DNA from: Rodentibacter myodis
GTDB taxonomy: Bacteria > Pseudomonadota > Gammaproteobacteria > Enterobacterales > Pasteurellaceae
Direction of reading: 5' to 3'
Assembly: GCF_001999305.1 (NCBI RefSeq)
Contig: NZ_MLHQ01000008.1
Location: forward strand, 98,033-162,032
DNA: 64,000 bases
Below, in pieces: positions 7,743-14,965 of the stretch. Position numbers and translations under genes: made by a program. Each line of letters starts with the position of its first letter. The stretch's first letter is position 1. The notes beneath the pieces are model-generated. The model did not search any database and was not told the origin of the DNA. It saw only the letters and a list, made by a program, of their open reading frames with translations.

Positions 7743-8189
7743 TTACTCCGGTAACATTTTATTTTCCTGAGCATATTGCAAAGAAAATTTGCGTTTACTA
7801 ATAATCTCTTCGACTTTAGTTTCAGGCAAACCCGCATCTAATAGTTCAATTCGTAAATCCTCAATAGCTTGATTAAATCGTTGTCTGGCACGTTGAACAC
7901 CTTCAACAATAAATTGAGCATTAAAATCATCTTTCAATTCATAAAATTGAATATTAGATGCACAAGAGGCAAACCACTCAAATCGAGCTGCCACATCTTG
8001 TAATGCTAAGGTTCCATGAGCCTGCTTTATACCGATTTCACTAAGATAAACCGTGCCTTGAATATTGGTAAATCCATATTGTTTCAAAACACGTTGAATA
8101 TCAGCATAGGCATTGCGCCAACTTGAATTATGATAGCGTTGTTCTAAACAATGCGTATCCATATCAAAAACGATAAGTGTACGATCCAT
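7743..8189 (-). CDS. vapD: VapD-family protein with C-terminal extension
   Basis: 148 residues. Residues 1-90 resemble VapD, the Cas2-like ribonuclease toxin: a first strand LIVFDMD with an acidic residue, then AYADIQRVLKQYGFTNIQGTVY, and later ARFEWFASCASNIQFYELKDDF. Classical Haemophilus VapD is about 91 residues; here a helical, charged extension of some 55 residues is added (AIEDLRIELLDAGLPETKVEE). No separate VapX-like antitoxin gene lies beside it, so the tail or the leader could limit its activity. The ribosome site is weak (ACGAGATATTT) compared with its neighbours. Family call from memory of VapD sequences. Confidence 0.7.
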   Translation of the reverse strand: MDRTLIVFDMDTHCLEQRYHNSSWRNAYADIQRVLKQYGFTNIQGTVYLSEIGIKQAHGTLALQDVAARFEWFASCASNIQFYELKDDFNAQFIVEGVQRARQRFNQAIEDLRIELLDAGLPETKVEEIISKRKFSLQYAQENKMLPE

Positions 8190-8273
8190 AAATATCTCGT
8201 AAAGTTAAAGGATTGGTTAATCATAACACAAGGAGAAATGACCCATGAAGGGAAAATTTCCCCCTGCGGGTAA
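8190..8273 (-). promoter_or_regulatory. Shared accessory leader, copy E (divergent)
   Basis: Sense order: TTACCCGCAGGGGGAAA, TTTTCCCTTCATGGG, CATTTCTCC, a longer 40-base spacer, then ACGAGATATTT-ATG. The first palindrome and TTTCTCC are kept, but the matching GGAGAAA near the start codon is missing, the only such case of the six. Confidence 0.7.
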
Positions 8274-8301
8274 TGAAAAGTATCCATTATTTGGGTAAAG
8301 A

Positions 8302-8327
8302 AAAGACCAACAAAATTGTCGGTCTTT
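8302..8327 (-). terminator. Terminator after the DUF3577 gene
   Basis: Sense AAAGACCGACAA, TTTT loop, then GTTGGTCTTTTC; 15 bases beyond the stop at 8343. Confidence 0.8.
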
Positions 8328-8342
8328 ATCGTTAAATACTGA

Positions 8343-8777
8343 TTATTGGTTTTCACCTTTCTCAGCAGATTTAGCTTCTCGTTTATATTTAACTTCACCA
8401 TCGATTTTAACCATATCGATGCGAATTAAACGCCCTTTTAAGGTTACACCGACATCACCTTTTTTATGGTATTGAGTATCCTTTGAGTAAGTAAAGGTCT
8501 CCGTCCATATATCAGAGATGTTGAATGAAATAAGTACTTTTTTCTTTTCATTCACGGCTTTTTGACAACGTTCAATTAAACCAACGGCTTCTTTTCCGGT
8601 AACATTGGTATCAAAATAATGATACGCCAAGTCATCGGAGGCACCCACTAAAGCGGCGATACGGCACGCTAAAAAAGGAGAACCTTTTTTAGGATTAACT
8701 GTGCGAATATCACTTAAATAGCCAACGCCGGTCGTGTGTAAGTTAAAATAAGTTTTAGATTCAGTTTGAGTAGACAT
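8343..8777 (-). CDS. DUF3577 / STY4534-family ICE replication protein
   Basis: 144 residues. The pattern YFNLHTTGVGYLSDIR, then KKGSPFLACRIAALVG, YFDTNVTGKEA and VLISFNISDIWTETFTY is the DUF3577 family, annotated as the STY4534 ICE replication protein. Relatives have an OB-fold-like, single-strand-binding look, and they lie near topB and ssb as here. ATG 8777 follows GGAGAAACATT. It is the first of the six leader-bearing units. The 670-base noncoding region with tandem hairpins lies directly upstream. Uncertain: exact biochemical role. Confidence 0.9.
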   Translation of the reverse strand: MSTQTESKTYFNLHTTGVGYLSDIRTVNPKKGSPFLACRIAALVGASDDLAYHYFDTNVTGKEAVGLIERCQKAVNEKKKVLISFNISDIWTETFTYSKDTQYHKKGDVGVTLKGRLIRIDMVKIDGEVKYKREAKSAEKGENQ

Positions 8778-8854
8778 AATGTTTCTCCATCAGTAAAAAA
8801 AGCGGAGAAACATCCTTACCCAACACGGGAAAAATGTTTCCCGCCAAGGGTTAA
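8778..8854 (-). promoter_or_regulatory. Shared accessory leader, copy F
   Basis: Sense order: TTAACCCTTGGCGGGAAA, CATTTTTCCCGTGTTGGG, ATGTTTCTCC, spacer, GGAGAAACATT-ATG. ATGTTTCTCC is a perfect complement of GGAGAAACAT over the Shine-Dalgarno. Confidence 0.8.
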
Positions 8855-8903
8855 GAAGTAATGATAAGTAAAATGAAGCGTTCCCAATATAACAATTGGA
8901 GCT

Positions 8904-8929
8904 CTTTTCAGAACGCTAAGAGACATTTA
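8904..8929. repeat. 26-bp repeat, copy 1 (hairpin unit)
   Basis: CTTTTCAGAACGCTAAGAG followed by ACATTTA; matches 9432-9457 at 23 of 26 positions. The two copies border the noncoding region. Confidence 0.75.
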
Positions 8930-9080
8930 TTTCCCGGCTCATCAACGATGAGAAGTTGCTCTTTCAAGGGAGGGCAACATTTAAGTGCTATCAACGATAG
9001 CGGCTTAGGATTAGAAGATAGTGTTAATGTAGCTATTCCAAAACCAAATAAATATGTTTAATTAAATATTGTGTTTAGAT

Positions 9081-9112
9081 AATAAAATAACCCCTAGACA
9101 AATGCCTAGGGG
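9081..9112 (-). terminator. Possible terminator downstream of topB
   Basis: Sense CCTAGGGG-like arms: CCCCTAG at 9091-9097 and CTAGGGG at 9106-9112, followed on the minus strand by TTATTTTATT. The distance of 415 bases from the topB stop leaves room for a noncoding transcript. Confidence 0.5.
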
Positions 9113-9161
9113 CTATATGGATGAGAACAAACTTGATAAAGTGGGCTATATAACACAAGCA

Positions 9162-9184
9162 ATCATTGCATTATCCTCGTCAAA
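9162..9184. repeat. 23-bp dispersed ICE repeat, copy 1
   Basis: ATCATTGCATTATCCTCGTC and three further bases match 15591-15613 at 21 of 23 positions; both copies are intergenic within the ICE. Confidence 0.65.
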
Positions 9185-9431
9185 ACATAATACAACAATA
9201 TTCTTCTATTATTCGGTAACAAAGTAGCCTTTTACCGATACAACGCGCATTATTACAATGCAAAGGGCACTCAATGTTTCACCGGTGAGCTCCGGTTTGG
9301 ATAAATGAGCATTGCTGCAAGGACAAAAGCATACCTCAAATACACTTTTGTCCTCACAACAATTTAATCAGTAAAGTCATGATGACACGCATCGTCATAG
9401 TTTAGACTGCATTCCTGCCAACGACAGAGAC

Positions 9432-9457
9432 CTTTTCAGAACGCTGAGGCACATTTA
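9432..9457. repeat. 26-bp repeat, copy 2 (hairpin unit)
   Basis: CTTTTCAGAACGCTGAGGC followed by ACATTTA; partner of 8904-8929. The differing bases keep a short stem closed (CTCTT/AAGAG in copy 1, CCT/AGG here). Confidence 0.75.
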
Positions 9458-9527
9458 GGCGTATTGATAACCGACAATACAACACGGATATTTAATGAGA
9501 AAATTCTAGCAAATATCATCACTAACA

Positions 9528-11534
9528 TCAAACCAGTATACGTGTACGTTCCGTTGTTGTTCTTTTTCTTGCTTTGCGCTTACCACCAATATTTTCTAAT
9601 CCATCACACTTAGGATACTGAGAACATCCCCAAAATGCACCATTCTTTCCTTCCCGTTTGATCATCGTAGAACCACATTTCGGGCATTTTTTTATTTCAA
9701 TATTCCCTAGTGAAATACCTCTCGTCAGACATTCTTTCATCAATTGGCGAACAAATTGCTCTTGTCGTTGCATAAAGACATCAAGTGAAAGACTTCTTTC
9801 TGCAATCTGATTGAGCGCTTGTTCCCAAAGTGCGGTTAACCCCGGGTCTTTTAACATCTGAGGCAAATTATCAATTAAGGCTACCGCTTCTTCTGTTGCC
9901 AACAAGGATTTTCCTTTTTTCTTCAAAAATCCTTTATCAATCAACCCCTGAATCGTACCGGCTCGCGTTGCCTCCGTACCAAGTCCTTCCGTTTCCCGCA
10001 AACGTTGTTTTAATCTCTCATCCGTCACAAACCTTGCCGCATTTTTCATTGCCGTTAATAGCGTTCCCTCCGTAAAATGATTAGGCGGGGAGGTTTGCAA
10101 TGTTTTCATTTCCGTATCGATGACCCGACAAGTTTGTCCTTGTTTTAAGGTTGGTAAAGGTTGTTTGGATTCATCTTCTTCCTCTAACGTTTTGCCAAAC
10201 AAGATTTTCCAACCCGGTGCAATTAACACATTGCCTCGTGCAGCTAATAGATGTTGACCGCACTTTAACACTATTTGGGTTTTATCCATTTCACAGACCG
10301 GTAAAAACTGAGCGAGATAACGACGGCGAATCAAATCGTAGAGCTTAAATTCATCCTCCGACATTTTACTGATATCCACTTTTACCATTGTTGGAATAAT
10401 ACCGTGGTGCGCCGTAATTTTCTTATCATTCCAAATACGGGATTTTTGATGAAGATTTAATGCGGCACTTAAGGGTTGCAATCGATTGTCAGACTGCATC
10501 AAGTATTGAATAACCTTAGGCGCTTCGGCAAGTTGTGATTCCGGCAAATAACCGCAATCGGTTCGTGGATAGGTCGTGGCCTTATGGGTTTCATAAAGGG
10601 ATTGTGCGATATCTAATACTTTTTGCGCCCCTAATCCATACAGGCGGTTCGCCTCAGATTGTAGGTCACTTAACGCAAAACAAAGTGGCGCACTTTGTTT
10701 TTCTCGTTTGGTTTCAACAGACTCGACATTTGCTTGACCGATTTGGCGTATCTGCTGATTGGCAGCCTGTATGACTTGCGTTGATAAACAAAGTCCATTC
10801 GCATCACAATATTGTTCAGGAATGATGTATTGTGTAGAGAAAGGTTGTGTGCCATTAGAAAGGACGACCTGCAAGGTGAAGTGCTGCTTTGGGACAAAAT
10901 TTTTAATTTCGCGGTCACGATTCACGACTAAACTCAATGTAGGGCTTTGTACACGTCCTACGCTTAATGGTTTGCCCTGATAACCTTTTTGCTGAGCAAG
11001 CAAAGTAAAAAGGCGGGAGAAATTCATTCCAATCAGCCAGTCGGCACGACTACGAGCCAATCCCGCATAATAAAGGGGGAGGGTGTCTTCATTATTCTTT
11101 AATGCCCCTAATGCTTTGCGAATACTGACATCATCTAAACCAGATAACCAAAGGCGTTTTATTTGCCCCCGAAATTTAGCTAAATCAAGCAGCTCTCGGG
11201 CAATCGTCTCACCTTCCCGATCAATATCTGTCGCAATCACTACTAATTGCGTTTGCTTGATGAATTTCATCACAATATTGTACTGTTTTTTCGTCTCTTT
11301 TTTAGGTAAAAGTTTCCATTGTGACGGAATAATAGGCAAGGTTTCAAATGCCCATTTCTTAAATGCCGGGTCGTAGTCTTCCGGATTAAGTTGCTCAACC
11401 AAATGTCCGACACACCATGTCACAAAAATTTGCCCATCGGGAGTCGATAAACACCCATCACCACGTTTTGTTGCCCCTAATACCTTGGCAATATCATTGC
11501 CTTGAGAAGGTTTTTCACACAAAAATAATTTCAT
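9528..11534 (-). CDS. topB: DNA topoisomerase III
   Basis: 668-residue type IA topoisomerase, normal length for the family. The TOPRIM domain has E7 (FLCEKPS) and the acidic triad D103-x-D105-x-E107 (ATDIDREGE). The catalytic tyrosine is Y322 in ATTYPRTDCGY. The C-terminus carries a four-cysteine zinc ribbon (CPKCGSTM, then WGCSQYPKCDG, about 622-650). In ICEs of this type TopB resolves single-strand intermediates formed in transfer or replication. It starts at ATG 11534 without a strong ribosome site. It has uptake cores near 9821 and 10258. It probably forms its own unit, 140 bases from the next gene. Confidence 0.97.
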   Translation of the reverse strand: MKLFLCEKPSQGNDIAKVLGATKRGDGCLSTPDGQIFVTWCVGHLVEQLNPEDYDPAFKKWAFETLPIIPSQWKLLPKKETKKQYNIVMKFIKQTQLVVIATDIDREGETIARELLDLAKFRGQIKRLWLSGLDDVSIRKALGALKNNEDTLPLYYAGLARSRADWLIGMNFSRLFTLLAQQKGYQGKPLSVGRVQSPTLSLVVNRDREIKNFVPKQHFTLQVVLSNGTQPFSTQYIIPEQYCDANGLCLSTQVIQAANQQIRQIGQANVESVETKREKQSAPLCFALSDLQSEANRLYGLGAQKVLDIAQSLYETHKATTYPRTDCGYLPESQLAEAPKVIQYLMQSDNRLQPLSAALNLHQKSRIWNDKKITAHHGIIPTMVKVDISKMSEDEFKLYDLIRRRYLAQFLPVCEMDKTQIVLKCGQHLLAARGNVLIAPGWKILFGKTLEEEDESKQPLPTLKQGQTCRVIDTEMKTLQTSPPNHFTEGTLLTAMKNAARFVTDERLKQRLRETEGLGTEATRAGTIQGLIDKGFLKKKGKSLLATEEAVALIDNLPQMLKDPGLTALWEQALNQIAERSLSLDVFMQRQEQFVRQLMKECLTRGISLGNIEIKKCPKCGSTMIKREGKNGAFWGCSQYPKCDGLENIGGKRKARKRTTTERTRILV

Positions 11535-11674
11535 TATTACTTCAACTCAATACTATTTCATCTTCTTTTTTTCTGAAGGGTATATTGCAGAAGATCCCAT
11601 TCAAAATTTCTAAGTAATTAAGTTGAATTTAGATAAGTTTTAGTATAGAAGTAATGGCTAATTGTTATAAATGT

Positions 11675-11986
11675 TTAGAGAATTTTTTTATTGTCATTTT
11701 TTATGAAGAACGATTTTAATTCTTTTCGATAAATATCTGTTGTTTGAATAGCAAGAAGTAGCGGTCGACATGCCTCACAAGAAGAAATGCTCTCTAATTC
11801 TAAGCTAGGATTACTTTGATGGCGACTAACAAAGTCTTCCCAATCGTCAGGATATACACCACCATGAATGGTGATGAAAAAATCCCGAATATCATCTATT
11901 GGCGCAGACATAACCCAGTTCTCTAATTCTTCTTGATAGTCCGACATAACTTGTTCAATCGTTCGAGGAAAGATAGATGATGACAT
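11675..11986 (-). CDS. Hypothetical acidic protein (103 aa)
   Basis: 103-residue acidic protein starting MSSSIFPRTIEQVMSDYQEE, with HGGVYPDDWEDFV in the middle and a single CEAC pair (SSCEACRPLL). No family recognised. It lies between topB and the divergent plus-strand gene at 12078, with 91 bases separating the two start codons, so the two promoters are back to back. AT content is higher than in topB. Confidence 0.55.
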   Translation of the reverse strand: MSSSIFPRTIEQVMSDYQEELENWVMSAPIDDIRDFFITIHGGVYPDDWEDFVSRHQSNPSLELESISSCEACRPLLLAIQTTDIYRKELKSFFIKNDNKKIL

Positions 11987-12077
11987 AAAAACCCTTTTTT
12001 AATTGTATTTCCTATAATTAAATCGAATCAATGAAACCTAAACAATCGATAATTCAATTACAAGAAGGAGAGTATTT

Positions 12078-12773
12078 ATGGGATGGAAGAAAATTAGAAT
12101 TGATTTTGCCACAACAGTAAAATGTCAATTTTGTCCTCGACATATTACATCAGGTAAGGCTGTGATTGTCCAACACGATAATGGGATACTAAGTTATGCC
12201 GGACCAAGCTGTGCAAAAGATCCAAATAAAGTGGATAACCCTAAAGAAAAAATTATAGATGTAACGAAAGGGTGTGTAGAAGAACATACCTCCACTAAAA
12301 ATAAAGCACAAATAGCAATCAATCCTGTGCAGGATGAGGACTTGCCTACGTCATTAGATGACGATAACTATTTTGACGAAAATGCGGCTAAAGCTTATTT
12401 GTTGTTAAGATTTGAAAAACTTGCTCACGTTCAAAAAATTTCAGATTTTAGGTCAGAAAAATTAAGTGGCATTTATCAAAAATATGTGGCTGATAACAAA
12501 ATATCACCAGACGATGAAAAATACCTTAATATGGTCATGTATGGTGATAAACATCCGGAGTTTACTTATAAATCATTACAATCACTTTATGCTACTGATT
12601 TTTGGTTAAGGGTATTTCTAGAAAAGAAACCGGGGCATAGATTTATTACAAGTTTACTGGAACAACTTCATCAGTACTTAAAGCTAAGCAAAACTCAGAT
12701 GGAAAAACTAAATGAATGCTTTACTGAAATAAAGGGAATGAAAATTACACTAAAAACAAATTCCTTTGGATAA
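12078..12773 (+). CDS. Hypothetical protein with N-terminal Cys cluster; only plus-strand ICE gene
   Basis: 231 residues, start supported by AAGGAGAGTATTT-ATG. Residues 15-45 contain CQFCPRHITSG and a later GPSCAKD, a pattern that could bind zinc (three or four Cys). The remainder is charged and helical with no recognised domain. It is the only gene of the ICE part that reads rightward, and it is flanked by terminators reading against it (12772-12797). This suggests a cargo gene added to the ICE. No uptake core. Function unknown. Confidence 0.7.
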   Translation: MGWKKIRIDFATTVKCQFCPRHITSGKAVIVQHDNGILSYAGPSCAKDPNKVDNPKEKIIDVTKGCVEEHTSTKNKAQIAINPVQDEDLPTSLDDDNYFDENAAKAYLLLRFEKLAHVQKISDFRSEKLSGIYQKYVADNKISPDDEKYLNMVMYGDKHPEFTYKSLQSLYATDFWLRVFLEKKPGHRFITSLLEQLHQYLKLSKTQMEKLNECFTEIKGMKITLKTNSFG

Positions 12774-12797
12774 AAAAAGCCCCTTTCATCGTGGGGC
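12772..12797 (-). terminator. Convergent terminator beside the plus-strand gene
   Basis: Sense (minus) GCCCCACGATGAAAGGGGC followed by TTTTTTTATCC; it starts inside the stop codon of the plus-strand gene and would stop minus-strand transcripts entering it. Confidence 0.7.
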
Positions 12798-12932
12798 GAG
12801 AATCATAGAATGAGATGAAGGGTCAAAGGATTGACCGACGGGATCTCAAGGAAAGTTATTATTATAGAGTACTGCACATTATAGAAACCGGTCATTCAAA
12901 CAAAAAGGGAAAAAACAAAAAAATAATTTTTC

Positions 12933-12960
12933 AAAAAAAAGCTCCAACATTTGTTGGAGC
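12933..12960 (-). terminator. Strong terminator after the lipoprotein gene
   Basis: Perfect stem GCTCCAACA/TGTTGGAGC (12941-12960), two-base centre, then T8 on the minus strand. It ends the ssb-lipoprotein unit. Confidence 0.92.
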
Positions 12961-12983
12961 AAATAAGGAGAATTTACCATCTA

Positions 12984-13454
12984 TTATTTTATTGCTTTTA
13001 AAATATCTTTCTTAACTTCGGCAGCCACATCCGGTGTACCGCGAACTTTCCAGTATACTTTACTATTTTTACCATCCTTTTCAAGACTAATATCGAGGTA
13101 ATACTGACTTTTATTACCGAATGCACGAGCCATGCGATAATAAACACCCGGATTAGTTTCATGGACGATACCATCTTGTTCCATTTGCTGTATTTTCCAT
13201 TTACGTACATCACCGTACGCTCGCCCTAAATATTCATCTTTAGTAGGAAAATTAAATTCACGTTTTAATCGTACATAAAGCGTATCAATATCTCGTTTAG
13301 AGACAGCTTCATCTTCAATAGATTGAGTAGCACTCACACCAAGCGTTTTATTTAACTCACCGGCAAACTCACCAATCTTATTATTAATTGCCGTCAACTC
13401 TGCACATCCACTTAAACTTAATGCAGCCAAGGAAATTAAAAATACTCTTTTCAT
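12984..13454 (-). CDS. Small lipoprotein (156 aa)
   Basis: 156-residue predicted lipoprotein: signal peptide residues 1-16 with lipobox LSGC (Cys 17). The mature part is mainly helical then beta (KRDIDTLYVRLKREFNF, YYLDISLEKDG, VYWKVRGTPDVAAEVKKDI). No named family recognised. It is the last gene of the unit that also holds ssb, 63 bases from it, and is followed by a strong terminator. Surface or periplasmic role in the transfer cell cannot be specified. Confidence 0.75.
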   Translation of the reverse strand: MKRVFLISLAALSLSGCAELTAINNKIGEFAGELNKTLGVSATQSIEDEAVSKRDIDTLYVRLKREFNFPTKDEYLGRAYGDVRKWKIQQMEQDGIVHETNPGVYYRMARAFGNKSQYYLDISLEKDGKNSKVYWKVRGTPDVAAEVKKDILKAIK

Positions 13455-13517
13455 AAATTATGCCCCGTTATTCAATGAGAATTCAATTTTATGTAACTCA
13501 GAACGGTTGTTTCTATT

Positions 13518-13919
13518 TTATAGTAAAATGTCATCATCAAAGTCATCCGCTGTCGATTGTGTCATTGTAGCCGTTTGGTTTTGTGGGCGAGAACCTAACA
13601 TTTGCATCATATCTCCCTGAATTTCAGTGGTATAACGATCTTGACCATTCTGGTCTTGCCATTTACGGGTACGCAAACGACCTTCCACATACACTTGAGA
13701 ACCTTTTTTCAAGTATTCCCCACAGATTTCCGCTTGACGACGGTAGAACACAATACGATGCCATTCTGTGATTTCTCGACGTTCACCGGTATTTTTATCC
13801 GTCCAACTTTCACTGGTTGCGACACTAATATTTGCTACGGCATCTCCGTTTGGCATAGTGCGAATTTCGGGATCGTTACCAAGAAATCCCACAATAATTA
13901 CTTTGTTTACGCCAGCCAT
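13518..13919 (-). CDS. ssb: Single-stranded DNA-binding protein
   Basis: 133-residue SSB. The OB fold is clear: [17 protein letters not shown] at the N-terminus, then [28 protein letters not shown] and [17 protein letters not shown]. It is much shorter than chromosomal SSB (about 165-180 residues) owing to a reduced linker. The acidic tip ends DDDILL instead of the usual DDDIPF, so interaction with host partners may be altered. It coats transferred or replicating single-strand ICE DNA. It lies 21 bases after the 63-residue gene. Confidence 0.95.
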   Translation of the reverse strand: MAGVNKVIIVGFLGNDPEIRTMPNGDAVANISVATSESWTDKNTGERREITEWHRIVFYRRQAEICGEYLKKGSQVYVEGRLRTRKWQDQNGQDRYTTEIQGDMMQMLGSRPQNQTATMTQSTADDFDDDILL

Positions 13920-13940
13920 AAAAACTCCTTATTAAAAAAA

Positions 13941-14132
13941 TTATTCATCCCAATTTTCTGCATAGATGTGATTTTTAGTTTTCAACTGATTTAACTGGTT
14001 AATCACATCAATCGCTAATCTTTTTTCATCATTCTCGTTGAAAGGCGATTTAACTTTCTCGTACTCTACTGAAGAGTCAACCACAGGCTTTCCATCGATA
14101 CTAATACTGAAATGAATGTTCACGTTTCCCAT
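13941..14132 (-). CDS. Hypothetical small protein upstream of ssb (63 aa)
   Basis: 63-residue protein (MGNVNIHFSISIDGKPVVDS at the start), supported by TAGGAGCAATATT-ATG. It has a beta-hairpin-like first half and a charged helix. No family recognised. Close coupling to ssb suggests a role in replication or simply an operon leader gene. Confidence 0.65.
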   Translation of the reverse strand: MGNVNIHFSISIDGKPVVDSSVEYEKVKSPFNENDEKRLAIDVINQLNQLKTKNHIYAENWDE

Positions 14133-14379
14133 AATATTGCTCCTAGTGCGTTATTTTATGAATTACTATCCAGGTTAAATCTTCATAACTTGAATTAACT
14201 GGAAGTGATTTTGCACAGATAATCAAAAATAATTAAGAGAAAATTCACTTGATAGGTGGGAGAATTATGAGCTGTTTATATTCACGTAGATCCTACGCGA
14301 ATATAAACAGGAAGATTTTATTGCTATGAAATTAAACGGGTTAGCAGAACCTATTTATGAAACCTGTAATAGATAGTAT
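14133..14379. other. Intergenic region holding a long inverted repeat
   Basis: 247 bases without a gene. Its main content is the inverted repeat 14272-14310. The remaining part is AT-rich and may hold the promoter of the ssb unit. Confidence 0.6.
14272..14310. repeat. 39-bp near-perfect inverted repeat
   Basis: Arms CTGTTTATATTC and GAATATAAACAG (12 bp, perfect), one A/C mismatch, then CGTAG/CTACG (5 bp) around ATC. No T run follows on either strand, so it does not look like an ordinary terminator. Confidence 0.9.
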
Positions 14380-14883
14380 TTACGGTTTATCATGATCAGT
14401 TCCTACTTCATAAACAATATCTCTCTTTTCAATATTTGAATAAAGATACAAACGTTTTCTAATAATATACTCCACAAGACTACGATAAAAATCTTGGATG
14501 ATCTCCAATTCATCCTGCTTTTTATTCTTTAGAAAAATGTCAATTAGGCTGAGAAGAGTAGGACTAAAAACTACCTTTAAAATTTCATTATCTGAATAAT
14601 AGTCCAGTGAAGGATATAGCCAATCTAATACAAGATCAGATTCAAAAGTAAAAAATTTATAGGGATTCCAAAGAATTTCTCTCAATAAGATACCCATTTC
14701 ACCAAGTGTTAATTTATGTTCAGAACGGAAGGATTCCAAAGGGTTAGTGTTTATATAGCATCGATTAGAAAAAGTACGTTCCAAAAATGCTTCTAATTGG
14801 CTTTCTTGCTCTTTTAATAGAAATTTTTTTAATCTCCAGCGGAGATATAGGTAACGTAAACGTTGATAATATGGCAATTTCAT
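14380..14883 (-). CDS. Hypothetical AT-rich ICE cargo protein (167 aa)
   Basis: 167-residue protein with a basic first 25 residues (YYQRLRYLYLRWRLKKFLL) and a helical, acidic remainder. No recognised domain, signal peptide or clear membrane segment. Base composition is visibly more AT-rich than the ICE core genes and it lacks uptake cores, pointing to separate acquisition. Neighbour of the 185-residue membrane protein on the same strand, 82 bases apart. Confidence 0.6.
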   Translation of the reverse strand: MKLPYYQRLRYLYLRWRLKKFLLKEQESQLEAFLERTFSNRCYINTNPLESFRSEHKLTLGEMGILLREILWNPYKFFTFESDLVLDWLYPSLDYYSDNEILKVVFSPTLLSLIDIFLKNKKQDELEIIQDFYRSLVEYIIRKRLYLYSNIEKRDIVYEVGTDHDKP

Positions 14884-14965
14884 GATTACCTCTACAAATA
14901 AACTTGATAGAGATGTTACTTATCAAAAAAATAAAAAACAACCATTAATCAAATACTTTATAAAA

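Larger units (their letters stand above)
8855..9527. other. 670-base noncoding region with tandem hairpins
   Basis: No credible gene. From 8903 to 9002 there are two successive hairpin pairs: CTCTT/AAGAG with an 11-base loop, then CTCATC-AAC-GATGAG; next GTTGCTCTT/GAGGGCAAC, then GCTATC-AAC-GATAGC. Each pair is joined by a linker containing ACATTTA or ACATTTAA. A third unit lies at 9432-9480 (CCTTTTCAGAACGCTGAGG, CACATTTA, GTATTG/CAATAC). Between them is AT-rich sequence with an ACCGG/CCGGT dyad near 9291 and a shared 23-bp repeat at 9162. It lies between the DUF3577 and TopB genes, so an origin or structured nucleic acid is possible. Confidence 0.6.

Noticed and set aside
8861..9061. 66-residue plus-strand frame
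   Set aside because: It lies across the hairpin units, has no ribosome site and has low-complexity, unlikely protein content.
12815..13015. 66-residue plus-strand frame
   Set aside because: It crosses the strong terminator at 12933-12960 and is full of lysine from poly-A; no ribosome site.
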